From Leuctra nigra (taxonomy: Eukaryota; Arthropoda; Insecta; Plecoptera; Leuctridae): a DNA stretch of 64,000 nt. The translations under genes and the position numbers were made by a program. The DNA lies in NCBI GenBank assembly GCA_934045905.1, contig OW203773.1, positions 17,595,246 through 17,659,245 of the forward strand. Reading direction: 5' to 3'. The notes beneath the pieces were generated by a model. The model made no database searches, was not told the DNA's origin, and saw only the letters and a program-made list of their open reading frames with translations. Shown here in pieces: positions 1 to 12,329 of this stretch. The number at the start of each line of letters is the position of its first letter. Positions within the stretch are counted from its first letter, which is position 1.

Positions 1-1100
1 ATTCGCACGCGGAAGTAATTCGCACTTAAATCTATTTGTAATGTCATAATCAGTCTCTGTAAAGTGGTTTGAACAAACTAGTGATGTTTAAGTAGGAGTA
101 AAGTTGTCTCTGTTAATGTTATGAAGCCACTGTTTATATCTGTCTGCTGATGACTGACTGGGAAATCGATGAAAAGAGAGTTTAATTCCATCCGCGCCTA
201 CACATTTTAGAGTATTGTTACATTTATATACACATCATTCTTTAACCATTATTACGGTTTTTCACACGCAAGTAAAAAATTTAAACTAAAACTTACATTA
301 TTCACTTCTATTTATACACTGCAATAGTCACTAGTGTAAACGCTTTTATAATCACTATTTCATAATGATATACATAATTACTATGAAATAAAAGCACTAT
401 ACATTCAAAATTATTTACTTGCTAGTCTTGCTACTATCCAGTCTTTCTCGCATAAAATAAAAACACACTGAAATATACCACCTATTCATGAAACCACACA
501 AATCAACGCGCTGCATCCTGCTGTCTTGACGCCGAGCGATCCCTCGCACTGACGTCAGTGCCCCATCCGTGACCGGAAACAAAGAAGGGGTGAAATTCTG
601 CTCATGGGCCGAAAACAACATTTTTTTTGACGCCTCAGCTCTTCCGACATCAACTACCATCCATTAAAACACATACCTTAGGAAGTCATACTGGGGCTTT
701 AAGAGGACTGTCCTTAGAAATACATAGGAAATACGTAGGCGGCCAAGGTAGCTAATTTAGATAAAATCTTTGAGCCACAATAATGAATTTATCACTTTGA
801 AATTTTCACATCACATAAATTAAAGGTGGTTAAATATGCCTTGCTTTCTGTTTTTTTTTAATAAAATTTTAAACATTTTGAACATGGTGTACAATTAGGC
901 CATTTTTGGGTAGTTTTAAGCATAGAGTACCTAATTTAGATTTCACAAATTAAGCAAAATAAAAAGATAGGCATAATTATAAAACCTTCATTAACAATCC
1001 CTCCAAATTTCAAATTGATTGAAACAAAAGTGTGCCCTACAGATTACTTCCTTTTTGGGTCCAAGCGCTGATTCAAGAGATACTTATTTCTGTCCTGCAG
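1..1100. other. AT-rich intergenic DNA, no gene seen
   Basis: No open frame here has protein-like composition, plausible splice junctions or a recognisable domain. The stretch is AT-rich with short homopolymers. Confidence 0.5.
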
Positions 1101-1101
1101 G

Positions 1102-1354
1102 GCGATTGTATAACTTTCTTAGACGAGATAATGGATCGTTATCTATACCAATTGATGAAAGTAAACTATTAATATCATTGTTAATCATTTGAATTGTGCA
1201 AAAGCTACGAGGATATGAAATATAATTACATTATTTATCTCAGGAAGTCGACTTTACGCACTTTGAATTGTTTTACCTTCTGATAGGCTAAATTACTTTC
1301 ATCAATTGGTATCGATAACGATCCATTATCTCGGCTAAGAAGTTATACAATCGC
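1102..1354. repeat. Inverted repeat, about 65-bp arms
   Basis: The arm starting GCGATTGTATAACTT at 1102 returns as its reverse complement ending at 1354, with a spacer of about 125 bp. The arms are nearly identical apart from a few substitutions and one-base indels. It could be a small fold-back transposon; no clear target duplication is seen. Confidence 0.6.
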
Positions 1355-1520
1355 ACTGCTGAGCTACGGTGCAGAAATTGTTTGAAATGTTTATACTGTG
1401 GTGTAGAATTGTTTATGAATTTGTCGTGAGACGGCGACGGAGGAGAGTGAAGTGACTGAGCCATGTCTCTCCCCACTCTTGCACCGGCAGCTGACACTTC
1501 ATTGACAAGTCGCTCACAAG

Positions 1521-1985
1521 CAGTGTTGTGACCCACCATGGTTGTGACATAATTTTATCTATATAATTTATCTAGATAATATTTTGTTATCTTTTATCTT
1601 GTCTAGAAACATTTTTCAGTGATTATCTATTATTGTTATCTAGATAAATAAATTGTCTATCTTTTATATAAGATTTTAATTATCTAGATAACGAAATTCG
1701 GGAAAAGCATTGATTTTATCCGTGTTCTGACAAGACTTGACGAGAATGACTTCCGTATATTTTTTTATTCTATCTGTATTTATATTCTTCGATCAGTTAA
1801 AAATGCGTGAATATAATTATAATTCCCATTGAAAAATCAGTCCTTCCCAACATTTTTTTTTATCTTTATCTGAACTAGATTATCTAGATAATTTTTCGAG
1901 TTATCTTTATCTTTATCTAGATAATTTTTCGAGTTATCTTTATCTTTATCTAGATAACGTAAATACGTTATCTGTCACAACACTG
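1521..1985. mobile_element. Non-autonomous hAT-type MITE (465 bp)
   Basis: Perfect 12-bp terminal inverted repeats, CAGTGTTGTGAC at 1521-1532 and its complement at 1974-1985, are flanked by a perfect 8-bp target duplication CTCACAAG (1513-1520 and 1986-1993). An 8-bp duplication and a CAGTG-type terminus are diagnostic of the hAT superfamily. The interior has no coding capacity. It is AT-rich and filled with the palindrome TTATCTAGATAA, including a tandem duplication around 1876-1960. Confidence 0.88.
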
Positions 1986-2958
1986 CTCACAAGCACTTGC
2001 TCAAGTGCTTTATGGTTGGCCGCAAATGCACGTGGATTTTTTATATTTACCGTTTTGTTCATATCTAATATGATTCTATATTTACAATTTCATTAGGTAC
2101 TAATTTTATTAAATTACCAATACTGATATTCTAGTGCAGAGGTCAACTTTTTTTGGTGAAGGAGCCAATTTCCCAAAAATTAATAAATTATATACTAATG
2201 GGAGCCGCAGTAGAGGCAATCAAATATAATACACCGAAAATAATAAATTGAATGACTAGTTTATTTTGATATTTTGACGAGGCCCCCCAGTTGTTGCCCC
2301 GCAGGATAGATTTTTAAAAATAATTTCGACAAAATATAAAATATATACAAAATATCAAAATACAAAATATCTAAAACGTCCGAATGAGTCTTTCGTCATA
2401 TTGTGTGTCGGACCAGGTCAGATCGTCTCCTTTCAAACTGATTATTGAGGGAGTGATATTGTTATCCAAATAATTGCTGGGCTCCCAACAGGTCACATTT
2501 TACACTAAAAGTCATTTTTAGCCAGGTCATTAAAAGTCATTTTTTCATGGTTCATAGCCATTATTTGGTCATTTAAACTTTTTTTTTAAAGAGGAATTCA
2601 GTCCACCCACTTACTTTTCATGGAAGTAAAAAAAATTGGCTTAAAATTGTGTACAAAATAATCGCGTAGAAAGGCACCAAATTTGTTCCTGAAATACAAA
2701 ATTTAACCGGGGCTATTCGCTCAGGTTAAGGGGTCTTCTCCCCAAACCCCCCATTGTGTTCGTAAGCAAATATTGTTCCCATAACAATCGCAGAGCGTCC
2801 GCCCACTTATTGTTTTACAAATTAACCACTCTTAGATTTGATTTTAGTTGAACGGTAATATATCTAAGTGATTTTTGGTGCATTGCTTAGGTAAAATAAC
2901 TAATTTTTAATGACGAGGGCTATAGTACAGTCAGTTAGATCAATTTTAGGTCACAATT
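1986..2958. other. Non-genic DNA with possible degraded transposon ends
   Basis: Nothing coding is seen. At about 2136-2200 the words CAGAGGTCAACTTTTTTTGG and GGGAGCCGCAG resemble ends of hAT/Charlie-like elements, but no matching opposite terminus was found. Confidence 0.3.
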
Positions 2959-4330
2959 AGGGGTTTGATGATAAACTTGTAAAAATTTTACCATATACTC
3001 AGAAAAACTAGCTTATCAACATAGGTTTCGGTGCATATCAAATTTTTTCATATTTGGGGGGGTAGGAGGGGTCAAAATTTTACTTTCAATATTAGAATAA
3101 AAATGGCGGAGTTGGTGATAGCAACTCAAAACTTTCACAAAATCCTCATTAAACTCATCTTATAATAATGTGCCTTTGTGCATGAAAATATTCTCATTAT
3201 TTTGGGGGGGGGGGGGGGGGGGGGGGGTAGACGATATTTTTAATTGTTGGCATAAACACTAGGGGTTTGATGATAAACTTGTAAAAACTTCATCATATAC
3301 TCAGCAAAACTAGCTTATCAACATAGGCTACGGTGCATATCAAATTTTTTTATATTTGGGGGGTTAGGGGGGGTCAAATTTTTATTTTCAATATAGTAAT
3401 AAAAATGGCAGAGCTGGTGATAGAAACTCAAAACTTTCACAAAATCTTCATTAAACTCATCTTATAATAATGTGCCTTTGTGCATGAAAATATTCTCATT
3501 ATTTTGGGGGGGGGGGGGGGGGGTAGACGATATTTTTAATTGTTGGCATAAACACTAGGGGTTTGATGATAAACTTGTAAAAACTTCATCATATACTCAG
3601 CAAAACTAGCTTATCAAAATAGGCTACGGTGCATATCAAATTTTTTCATATTTGGGGGGTTGGGGGGGGGGTGGGGGGGTCAAATATTTATTTTCAATAT
3701 AGTAATAAAAATGGCAGAGCTGGTGATAGAAACTCAAAACTTTCACAAAATCCTCATTAAACTCATTTTATAATAATAGGCTATTGTGCATGACATTATT
3801 TCCAATATTTTTAGGGGGTTGGGGGGTAGACGATATTTTTAATTGTTGGCATACAAATTAGGGGTTTCATGATAAACCCATAAAAATTTTACCCCATACT
3901 CAGCACAACAAGCTCATTAGCATAGGCTACGGTGCATATCAAATTTTTTCATATTTTGGGGGGTAGGGGTGGTTTAATTTTGATATTCAATATTAGAATA
4001 AAAATGTCGGAGTTAATGATAGAAATCTATAAAGTTTACAAAATACTCTATATACTCATCTTATAATAATGGGTCATTTGAATGACATTTTTTTCAATGA
4101 TTTAGGGGGGAGGGGGGTAGACGATATTTTTAATTGTTGGTATAAACATTAGGGGTTTGAAGATAAACCTCTAAAAATTTCACCATATACTCAGAAAAAC
4201 TAGCTCATTAACATAGGCTACGGTGCATATCAATTTTTTTCATATTTGGGGGGGTAGGGAGGGTAAATTTTTTATTTTTAATATTAGAATAAAAATGGCG
4301 GAGTTAGTGATAGAAACTCAAAACTATCAC
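2959..4330. repeat. Satellite-like tandem repeat, five ~300-bp copies with G runs
   Basis: The phrase AGGGGTTTGATGATAAAC (with changes) recurs at 2959, 3261, 3557, 3860 and 4151, spacing 302, 296, 303 and 291 bp. Each unit includes CTACGGTGCATATCAA, a short G-rich stretch after CATATTTGGGG, and a second G run before TAGACGATATTTTTAATTG. That second run is about 25 G in copy 1 and about 17 in copy 2; it decays in later copies. Copies 2 and 3 are most alike. Confidence 0.85.
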
Positions 4331-4359
4331 TTTTTAATTTTTAATTAAATTTGAAAATT

Positions 4360-5550
4360 GTCATATTTTGGTGAAGCAAAAATCTAACGTATAGTATAAA
4401 TTGTTGGATAATCGTTCTGAATATACGTAAACGATGTTTTTTTTACATAAAATGTGGTATTGTTTGTCTAATTGTATTAGTTTCTTCATATTTTACGTAC
4501 TCACGGTACGTATATTCAGAACAAGTATCTATTATTTGATACACTATAAGTTTGATTTTTCCTTCAACAAAATATCACAACTTTGAAACTGTATTAAAAA
4601 TAATTGGCTTACCCACGGTTAAAGACATTTGGTAAATTTTTTATATGTTATCAACTATTTAATTTTAGATCGATTGGTGTCAAAAAGTATATTATTTACT
4701 TTTATTAACGATGACTTAATGGTAATTGTCATTGGACGCTTAAAAATGGGAAATTTTACCACGTTTTGGCCTCTCATGACCTTTGTATGACCTTTGTAAT
4801 GGTCATATTTGTTTTAATTTGTTGTACTAACCATAAGCTTTCATTTGATATGCTACTCGACTAGGTTGATAAATTTTGATAATTTGATAATGACAACAAT
4901 GTCTTTTTGACAAATTTGGCATTTTGGCCCACTCACGGTAATTCAAATTTAGAGAACTTTTGATATGTTTTAAAGGGCATTGTTCTGTATCGTTTCACAT
5001 CAAAAAACCTTTTGTTATTAATCGTGGTGATTCAGGAAATTGGTTTACTGTTAGACTTTGTACTCAAAAATAAAAATCGCCCTTTAAACTATTTGACAGA
5101 TTTATTGGCCCACTCATGTTTTAAGAATTTCGTAGAACGTTTGATATGTTATTAACAGACTCATTTTGGATCGATTAATATATAAAAGTTTGTTATTATC
5201 TTTATGAGGGATGAAGATATCACATTTGTCCTGGAACACTTTAGAAATGAGATTTGACCACTTTTTGACCCCTTTTGACCTCTGTATCAGTTTTATAATG
5301 GTAATAATGATTTGTATTAATTGTACTTAACATAAGCTTTCATTTGATATGCTACTCGACTAGGTTGATATAATTTGGTTATTTGATAATGACAACAATG
5401 ACTTTTAAACAAATTTGGCATTTTGGCCCACCCGCCCTAATCAAATTTCGGAGAACTTTTGATATGTTATAGAGGGCATTTTTATGAATCGAATTACATC
5501 AAAAAATCTTCTGTTGCAATTACTGATGGGTCAAAGTGATTAGACTCTGG
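4360..5550. repeat. Direct repeat with ~500-bp offset
   Basis: The phrase CATAAGCTTTCATTTGATAT, followed by GCTACTCGACTAGG and then TTTGGCATTTTGGCCCAC, occurs near 4831-4935 and again near 5332-5435. The offset is about 501 bp and the copies are clearly diverged. A third partial copy may precede (CCCACGG near 4610). It is old tandem duplication or a satellite remnant; no coding signal. Confidence 0.65.
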
Positions 5551-5649
5551 AAGCTGGCTGTCAGTTGTGTCACTACCTCATTTTTTTGCCTTTGTGCAGT
5601 GTTTTGTAGGGCAAATATTATTTGTCGAGTTTCAAACGATTTTACTCGA

Positions 5650-6350
5650 ACGATACATTACTATTATAGAGAAAAAGTTACAGCTGTTCAAATTTGGTTG
5701 TCAAAAAATTGATTATACGGAGTTCAAATACCGCCCGTCCAGAAAACTTCCAATGGCCGGGACGCTGTTCCTTCAAAACTGCGTACCGATATCTGGCTGA
5801 AAATTTCAAATTTTATTCAAAATAGATTATGATCGCTTCCGTAAAAATTTCAATCAATATCAATATATATAACGAAAGTTATTAAAACTTGAAGTTGAGC
5901 TTGAAAACAGAATAGTGGGGGAAAAATCACTTTTATGACGTGTGTAATAAAAGTTTAGAAATAATCTACATTATTCAGATTTTACGTTCAACTTCAAGAT
6001 TTCATAATTTTCGTTCAGTTCATTCAAATTGATTGATATTTTTACACAATCGATCTTTATATATTTTCAATATAATTTGAAATTTTCAGCTAGATATCGT
6101 ACGTAGTTTTGAAGAAACAGCGTCCCGGACATTGGAAGTTTCTGGACTAGTGCTATTTGAGCTCCGTATAATCATTTCTTTGACAACCAAATTTGAACAG
6201 CTGTAACTTTTTTCCTATAATAGTGATGTTTTTGAAACTTGCACATATTAAATTTTGGTATGTTTTCTAATATGTGTACAAATTTCAGATCTATAATAGT
6301 TTCGATATAGTGACCTCTCAATCAGGGGGATTTTTTTTTGCGCCACCCGG
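5650..6350. mobile_element. Fold-back element, copy 1 (left end lost)
   Basis: This matches the element at 21141-21947: the interior has CAGCTGTTCAAATTTGGTTG and a GGACGCTGTT block present in both orientations, giving a long palindrome. The right terminus GCGCCACCCGG is followed by TA. The left terminus of the other copy is not recognisable here, so this copy appears truncated or diverged around 5570-5650. No transposase is encoded. Confidence 0.7.
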
Positions 6351-7770
6351 TATAAAAATTATTTACACACTAAGATGCTACGGAAAAATTTCCATATATT
6401 TATTTAAAAAATAAGTACGATGTAATTATATCTATAATAATTATATGATATTTTAATATTCCACAAATTAGTTATTGTTTTCCTGAATTGCACTTGTCAT
6501 ATTCCTTTCCATTAGATGAATGTCCTTTTATGGAGTACAACTTCTAAGAAACACGCCGACATAGTAAAATCATAACATCAACATTACCCTCCCTCACTCG
6601 GTGACCGAGCTCTCAGCTGCCGAGCTAGGATGTTTGTAAATTGTTTTCATTTCTCGAGTGGAACGAATAAACAAATGTAACTAACAACTATGCCCCTGCG
6701 GATGCATCACGCAGCATCGACGGAGTTCGCCAAACCAGGGCCGATGGTCTTAAGTTCATATATTTGGCGGCAAAGTGTATTGCTATTTTCATGTTGGCAC
6801 AACCTGTACTGAAATTGTGTTTTGTATGTTGGCACTCCTGTAATTAAGTCCAGCTCACCTCGGTGATTATATATTGTGTCTGAAAACCAACAGCTTGTAT
6901 TGTTAATGATACTTTCAGTGTAATTTTCTAGTGAAATCAGAATTAAATGTGTTGTTATTAAGAAACACATACCATGTGAGTATTTGAACAAGAATCTAGA
7001 TGTATATTGCTTCCTACGTGTAGCTATGTGGAAGATAAGCTATCGGCTGGACTTGCCGTGTTGTTGGAGATTACGTTTGGTTTGTAGCGAGCTGCATGTT
7101 AGTTTTGATACACATAGTTATCAAGTAAACAGTTCGATGATATTCTGTCAGTATTCTGTAGCTAGGAAATCATTGATTGCTGGATATTAGACAATGTTTT
7201 CTCGGTCCACGTAAAAGTAGAAGAGTGAGCAGCTACAGTTCATTTACCTTACAGACAAGACCAGGCAAAACAAAATGTGTCAAAACAATTCTCAACTAGA
7301 GAGCCTGTATACTCTCAACCACAGAATTGTAGAGCTCCGGTGAAAATAAACTAATCGAGGTACTAATTTAGGTATCTATGCAGAAATGTAGGTAGGTACG
7401 CCAAAAGTGTACCTTCAGCTAACCAAATCGAAAGTGGAGTATTTTTTAACGAAATAATGCTGTCAATTCAAGAATTTCAAACCAATTACAAATATAAACT
7501 AATAAAGAATTCATACCGGCATAATAATCACTCCGTGTATAAATAGCTGCCAAGTCACCTTGAAATTGTGACTTACAAAAAAACTAGCACCAATAATTGA
7601 TGTTTTCAATTATTGATTATTCAAAAATTGTTGTTCAAAATAAAATAAATGATTCCTACTTATCGATGCAACGCTTTTTTGTGTGGGTATGCAATCTAAC
7701 ACTAAAAATTTAGAAGTACCTAATCTACAAATTCTGCACTGAAAAGTAGTGATTATCAAAAATTGCCGTC
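6351..7770. other. Non-genic DNA, nothing recognised
   Basis: AT-rich DNA without a supportable open frame. Short frames near 6707-7190 on both strands have no domain or splice context. Confidence 0.4.
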
Positions 7771-7773
7771 AGA

Positions 7774-9030
7774 CAGGGTCACTTTGAACAATTTTTGGAC
7801 ATTTTTATCATTTTCTCTCTAAAATGAAGCCCAACAAAGCTGATTATTTTACCTAGTCCTGTCCACGTGCTAATGAAGAGAGCCAACTACAAATAAATTG
7901 TCTATTTTGCCTCCAAGACCTGAAAAAAAAAAATGTGTTCAAAGTCACCCCGCGAGTGGGGTCACTTTGAACACCAAACATTTTTTCACTATAAATCCTC
8001 ATGCATCCATGATATGTTCAAAGTAACCCCATAGGTGTGATCAGCATGAAGAGGACCATAGGAAAATCTACTTTTGGAGATTTTGTTCAGCATATTAAAT
8101 GCAATTTAAGGACTTTTTCAATATTCAAAATTTTTTGCTTCATATTAAGACCAAATTTTTAGACTGTTCTAGTAATAATGGAAGTTATTAGTACACATAG
8201 AAAAATTCTACACATTATATTTAGTAAGCAAGGCATTTTGGTTTATTTGAGAACACATCTTGTAACATGGTATTTTTATGAGTGTGCGTGGAAGGCGCTC
8301 GCAGCCATAAATTTACGCATGTTTCATTTCAATGATTAACAGTAGAAATTCACGTTAATGATTAAAAGTTCATAGTAGAGGAACAATGCGTTCAAAAGAG
8401 ATATTAAACAACATTGTGAACCTCCTATTCAATCGTTGAGGCAATTTTGTTACGATGTCTCGAATGTGTAATATTGAGGTGTCCTCCTTTTGCGGCCAAT
8501 AGAAAATATTCTTCGATTCCCTCCATAAGAATTTGAATACATGTTCATATTCATAAGGTTCCATTTCATCAGATATTTGACTGACATAATGTTTGGTTGT
8601 CTTTTTGGACCATAATCCAACATGTTCAAAGTCACCTCAAAAACCCTTAAAAAAATTGTATTTTCCAAATATTTTTTTTTCTCAAAATATGATTGTAGTA
8701 GACACTTGGAAACTTCACATTTTCTTGTCAATGGATCACAGACTTCAAAAAAAATACTGTAGCCGAGAGGAATCCACCTAGAGATGTGTTCAATGGAAAG
8801 TTTCAGACCCACAAAATTTGTGAATTTTTTAGTAGTTGTATTATTAATATTTTGACACCCTTTTTGATACAATATCTTGGAAAGAACAATGTAATCATAC
8901 AAGGTGATCCATAAATAAACAAGAACAATATATAAAGTCCAAAGAAAGTGTTGGACATGTACATATAAAAAAATTATAAACAAAATTGACAAATTGTTCA
9001 AAGACACCCCAGGGTTCAAAGTCACCCCAG
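7774..9030. repeat. Region with repeated GGGTCACTTTGAAC motif in both orientations
   Basis: The word GGGTCACTTTGAAC or its complement appears at about 7777, 7936-7975 (as a palindrome), 8014 (degraded), 8622 and 9002-9025. This suggests a transposon or nested elements with related ends. A 191-codon minus-strand frame across 8450-9025 has hydrophobic AT-driven composition and no recognisable domain, so I do not call it a gene. Confidence 0.4.
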
Positions 9031-9540
9031 TTGACGGTATAAAGTAAAGTCAAAACATTTTAAAAAATACTTGGCGCATTGTGAATATAAATAGTATATA
9101 AGTTTTGGCCAGAAATAAGATACCTAATAAAAAGATACCTAGGTAACGATAAAGCCCTCAAAAACGATGCGCCAATTATTTTTCGAAAAGTTTTGACTGA
9201 AATATTCTATACTCCAGCCTCTTTAGAATTTGACCCCAAACTAATTATTTCTAAAAATGTATTGTGACGTTATTATGAAGGACCTCCTACATAACTCATA
9301 AACTACAGATAACCAAATTTTTGGCCGCCGTTTTCTTTTTATCAAGAGTTTTGTCAAAATCGATATTTATTTTTTTACTTTACTTTCAATATTTCTTTAT
9401 TTCTTTTCAATGTTTTGTGTCATCCCAAAAATAATCAGCTTGATCGCATTCATTGTTGTACCATGATTATACAATACATTTATATTTTTAAAAACAACCT
9501 CCAAATTATTCAAACTGCTCTAGACGAGTCGTTATTTGAG

Positions 9541-9703
9541 TTAGGCCCGGTAACCAAAGTTAAATGTGCTGGATTAACTAACTTTTGGATTAAATTCAAC
9601 TGTTTTAATCATTTTGAGGTATCTGATTGGCTGAGCCGCCAAGTTAGTCCAATATTTAGTTAATCCGACTCAGATTAACTTTGGTAATACTGGCCCTTAA
9701 CGA
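9541..9703. mobile_element. Short palindromic MITE
   Basis: The arm TAGGCCCGGTAACCAAAGTT near 9541 is answered by AACTTTGGTAATACTGGCCC near 9683-9700 in inverse orientation. It looks like a relative of the GGCCGGGTAGGACCAA elements 800 bp downstream. Confidence 0.5.
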
Positions 9704-9727
9704 CTTCATTTTTTTGCACTGAATTTA

Positions 9728-10109
9728 GACGGCTGGGCAGTGAGTTTGACCTTGAAGAGTTTTTTAATCGATGTTTATCAATATCTTTACCAATGTAATT
9801 GTTAACAAAATAGGACTTTGTACGCATATTCAGAACAGTTCAATGAAAATAATTCCATAGCTTGTAATGGTCTATTAGATTTACTTTGTCCTACAGACGT
9901 TTAGTGCCCGAAAATTAGTAAAAATATGGCACTAAACATCTGTTGGGCAAAATATAACTAATAACTTATTTCAAACTATGAAATTATTTTCATTGAATAG
10001 TTCTGAATACTCGTATAAAGCCCTATTTTCTTAACAATTACATTGGTAAAAGATATTGATAAAAATCGATTAATAAACTCTTCAAGGCCACGCTCACTAC
10101 TCAGCCCTC
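9728..10109. mobile_element. TTAA-type palindromic MITE, copy 1
   Basis: The terminus GACGGCTGGGCAGTGAG at 9728 is complementary to CTCACTACTCAGCCCTC ending at 10109. The arms continue inward through CCTTGAAGAG and AACAGTTCAATG to a central palindrome around GTTTAGTGCC. Flanks are TTTA and TTAA, so the 4-bp target duplication is imperfect here. It has no coding capacity. Two relatives lie at 16656-17037 and 22373-22673. Confidence 0.78.
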
Positions 10110-10320
10110 TTAAGTATTCTGCACATGATACAAATTGACGTATAAAAAGTTTACCGCAGGAAAATAAATTAACGTTTTTTTTACATTCAGTATGAGTACA
10201 GGTAGGTAACATAAAAAAATTATATGCCGTTTGAGCCGTTATTTTGTTGTTACAGACAATTTAGTTGAAATGCCATATTAATTGTGATCTAAATAACGTT
10301 TATACTTTTGGTTAATTTAT

Positions 10321-10451
10321 TAGGACCAACTTTGGATTAAGTTAATTATCGGTGGTTTGTGGAATTTAGTGAATCCTATTGGCAGTTGAATTTGCGCCAA
10401 CTGGATTCATTGGTTAACCATCGATAGTTAACTTAATCCAGAGTTGGTCCT
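10321..10451. mobile_element. Palindromic MITE (TAGGACCAACTTTGGATTAA type)
   Basis: The arm TAGGACCAACTTTGGATTAA at 10321 is mirrored by TTAATCCAGAGTTGGTCCTA ending at 10450; the centre holds ATCGATAG-like words. It is a close relative of the next element. Confidence 0.7.
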
Positions 10452-10498
10452 ACCCGGACTAAGTAATTAATTATTGTTGAATATATACACAATCTAAG

Positions 10499-10656
10499 GT
10501 CGGGTAGGACCAACTTTGGATAAGCTAACTATCGATAGTTAGTGAGCAGTTAACCAATGAATCCAGTTGGCGCGAATTCCACAGCCAATGGGATTCAAGT
10601 TAACTTCCACTAACTATCGATAATTAACTTAATCCAATTTTGGTCCTACCCGGCCT
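10499..10656. mobile_element. Palindromic MITE, second copy
   Basis: The terminus GGTCGGGTAGGACCAACTTT is mirrored by TTTTGGTCCTACCCGGCC ending at 10656. It shares CTAACTATCGATAG and CCAGTTGGCGC with the neighbour at 10321, so the two are tandem copies of one family. Confidence 0.72.
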
Positions 10657-12005
10657 AAGAAGTCTAGATCTAGTTGCGCGCGCCGGCTTATATGGAGTGC
10701 AAACCTCTGAAAATGTAATCACCCAGAATCTTCGAAAACCAAGAAAAAAATTGCCACTTGGATACAGATGTGTGCTTGTTCTGACGGCTTCTAGTGCTCA
10801 GTCGGTAAAACAGCAACGATTCTGGCTGAACATGTATTACTTGAATCACTGTGAAGTGGAAACGAAACACTACCTAACCTAACATGTTTTGTTGGCATTT
10901 GAAGGGATTGACACTTTTTGTATGTAATTGTTTCGTAATTCCAATAACTGACGTGCACAATTTTTATCCGAGCAGTAGGTATGTTATTGTAAGTAAATAA
11001 TGAATACAATGATAAAACGATGATGAATCTCATAAATTAGCAGCTAACCTTTGGTTGAAAGGTAATCTCTTCACTTTCCTATTAACTAAATCACACTTTG
11101 GTATAATACACTTTTGTGACATTTTAAATATTGTTATTTATTTATATTTATAATTGTATTTATGTTATTGTAATTAAATGAAGTTTAATTAGCCATCCAT
11201 CCATCCCAACTATCGGAATTACAGAATGTTTACCTACCTCAATTGTTTGAATTGCAAACTGCGCCTTCTAAATCGAAAATCATACCGTTCTTGCTTTACT
11301 CAACTATTAACAGCTACCGGCCGAGCCACCGACGTAAGAAAATGATTCCAAATTCCCCCGCTAGGAAGACAACTTGGGCAGTAGGCAGACTTATTTTTGC
11401 ATGTTTTGGTGCTTGGGCAGTTTGCACTCCATACTTTTTTGCAAATTGAAAATATCCTTAAATACAACAATCAAAACAGCTCTAAAATGGCAACCATTTG
11501 AGCTTTTTGCACTTAATTTTCAGAAATTTTGCATCACGTTGTGCATTATGACACAATCAAGATGCTTAACGATTGTGAAAAAAAATATTAGCTTTAAAGA
11601 AGTTCGGTTAAAATATGATAATTATATGATAAAAAAATCTATTTAACTAGGAAAACCCTCTGTTTAACGCGTTGATGAGCGAGCACGGATACGCGCAACA
11701 CCTCGAACCGAAAGTGTGTCCATCGAAAATTTCCTTAAAAGCCAAATATTCTTGAATTTCGTCACAGACTTTTATGAAAATCTCTAGGAATGCTTAAATA
11801 TTGGCCCCAATAACCATGTTTTAAGTTAAAGTTTTAAGTTGATCGATCAAACGGTTCCTTGTTAATTTTCAAAAAAAAAAGTTCTTGTTCAAAAAATATA
11901 CCTGGGACCACTCATATGATATAAGCGCGTGTACACAATATTAGATCGATCTGTTGAACGGTCATTATCAGTTTCATATGCGTTTGAAAATGTCTGCTCT
12001 AATTA
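10657..12005. other. Non-genic DNA with one transposon end
   Basis: No gene is supported. At 11647 the sequence CTAGGAAAACCCTCTGTTTA, followed by ACGCGTTGATGAGCGAGC, matches ends at 23752-23798, 24250-24300 and 33062-33108, so a dispersed repeat probably begins here. Phrases about a GATCGATC-rich unit recur near 11845, 12510 and 12655. Confidence 0.4.
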
Positions 12006-12329
12006 AAGTTCGTTCACGTTAAGAATAATGATCCGTAATGGCGGCCGTGTACTACTGTACCTAGTATAGCGAACAATTGTATACCTACATATGTAAATAT
12101 CAATAATCAAAAAACATGTATAAGACGACTGTGGATAAAATAAAAATCAATTTTATTGAATTATTCTAATATTTTCTACTATTAAAAATTGTGTATTTCA
12201 CATAATGTATTCAATTTTAATAATACAAAGAAGGAAGTATAGCAGTTGACAGGGCAGTGTTCATGTGAACGACCAATGAACGACGTGATCGACTAAAACG
12301 TCAGAAATATTCTTAACGTGAACGAACTT
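12006..12329. mobile_element. MITE with AAGTTCGTTCACGTTAAGAA ends
   Basis: The left end AAGTTCGTTCACGTTAAGAA at 12006 is the complement of TTCTTAACGTGAACGAACTT ending at 12329. The inside is AT-rich and non-coding. Target duplication is unclear. Confidence 0.75.

Noticed and set aside
8450..9025. 191-codon minus-strand frame
   Set aside because: AT-driven hydrophobic composition, no domain, lies in repeat-like DNA with GGGTCACTTTGAAC motifs.
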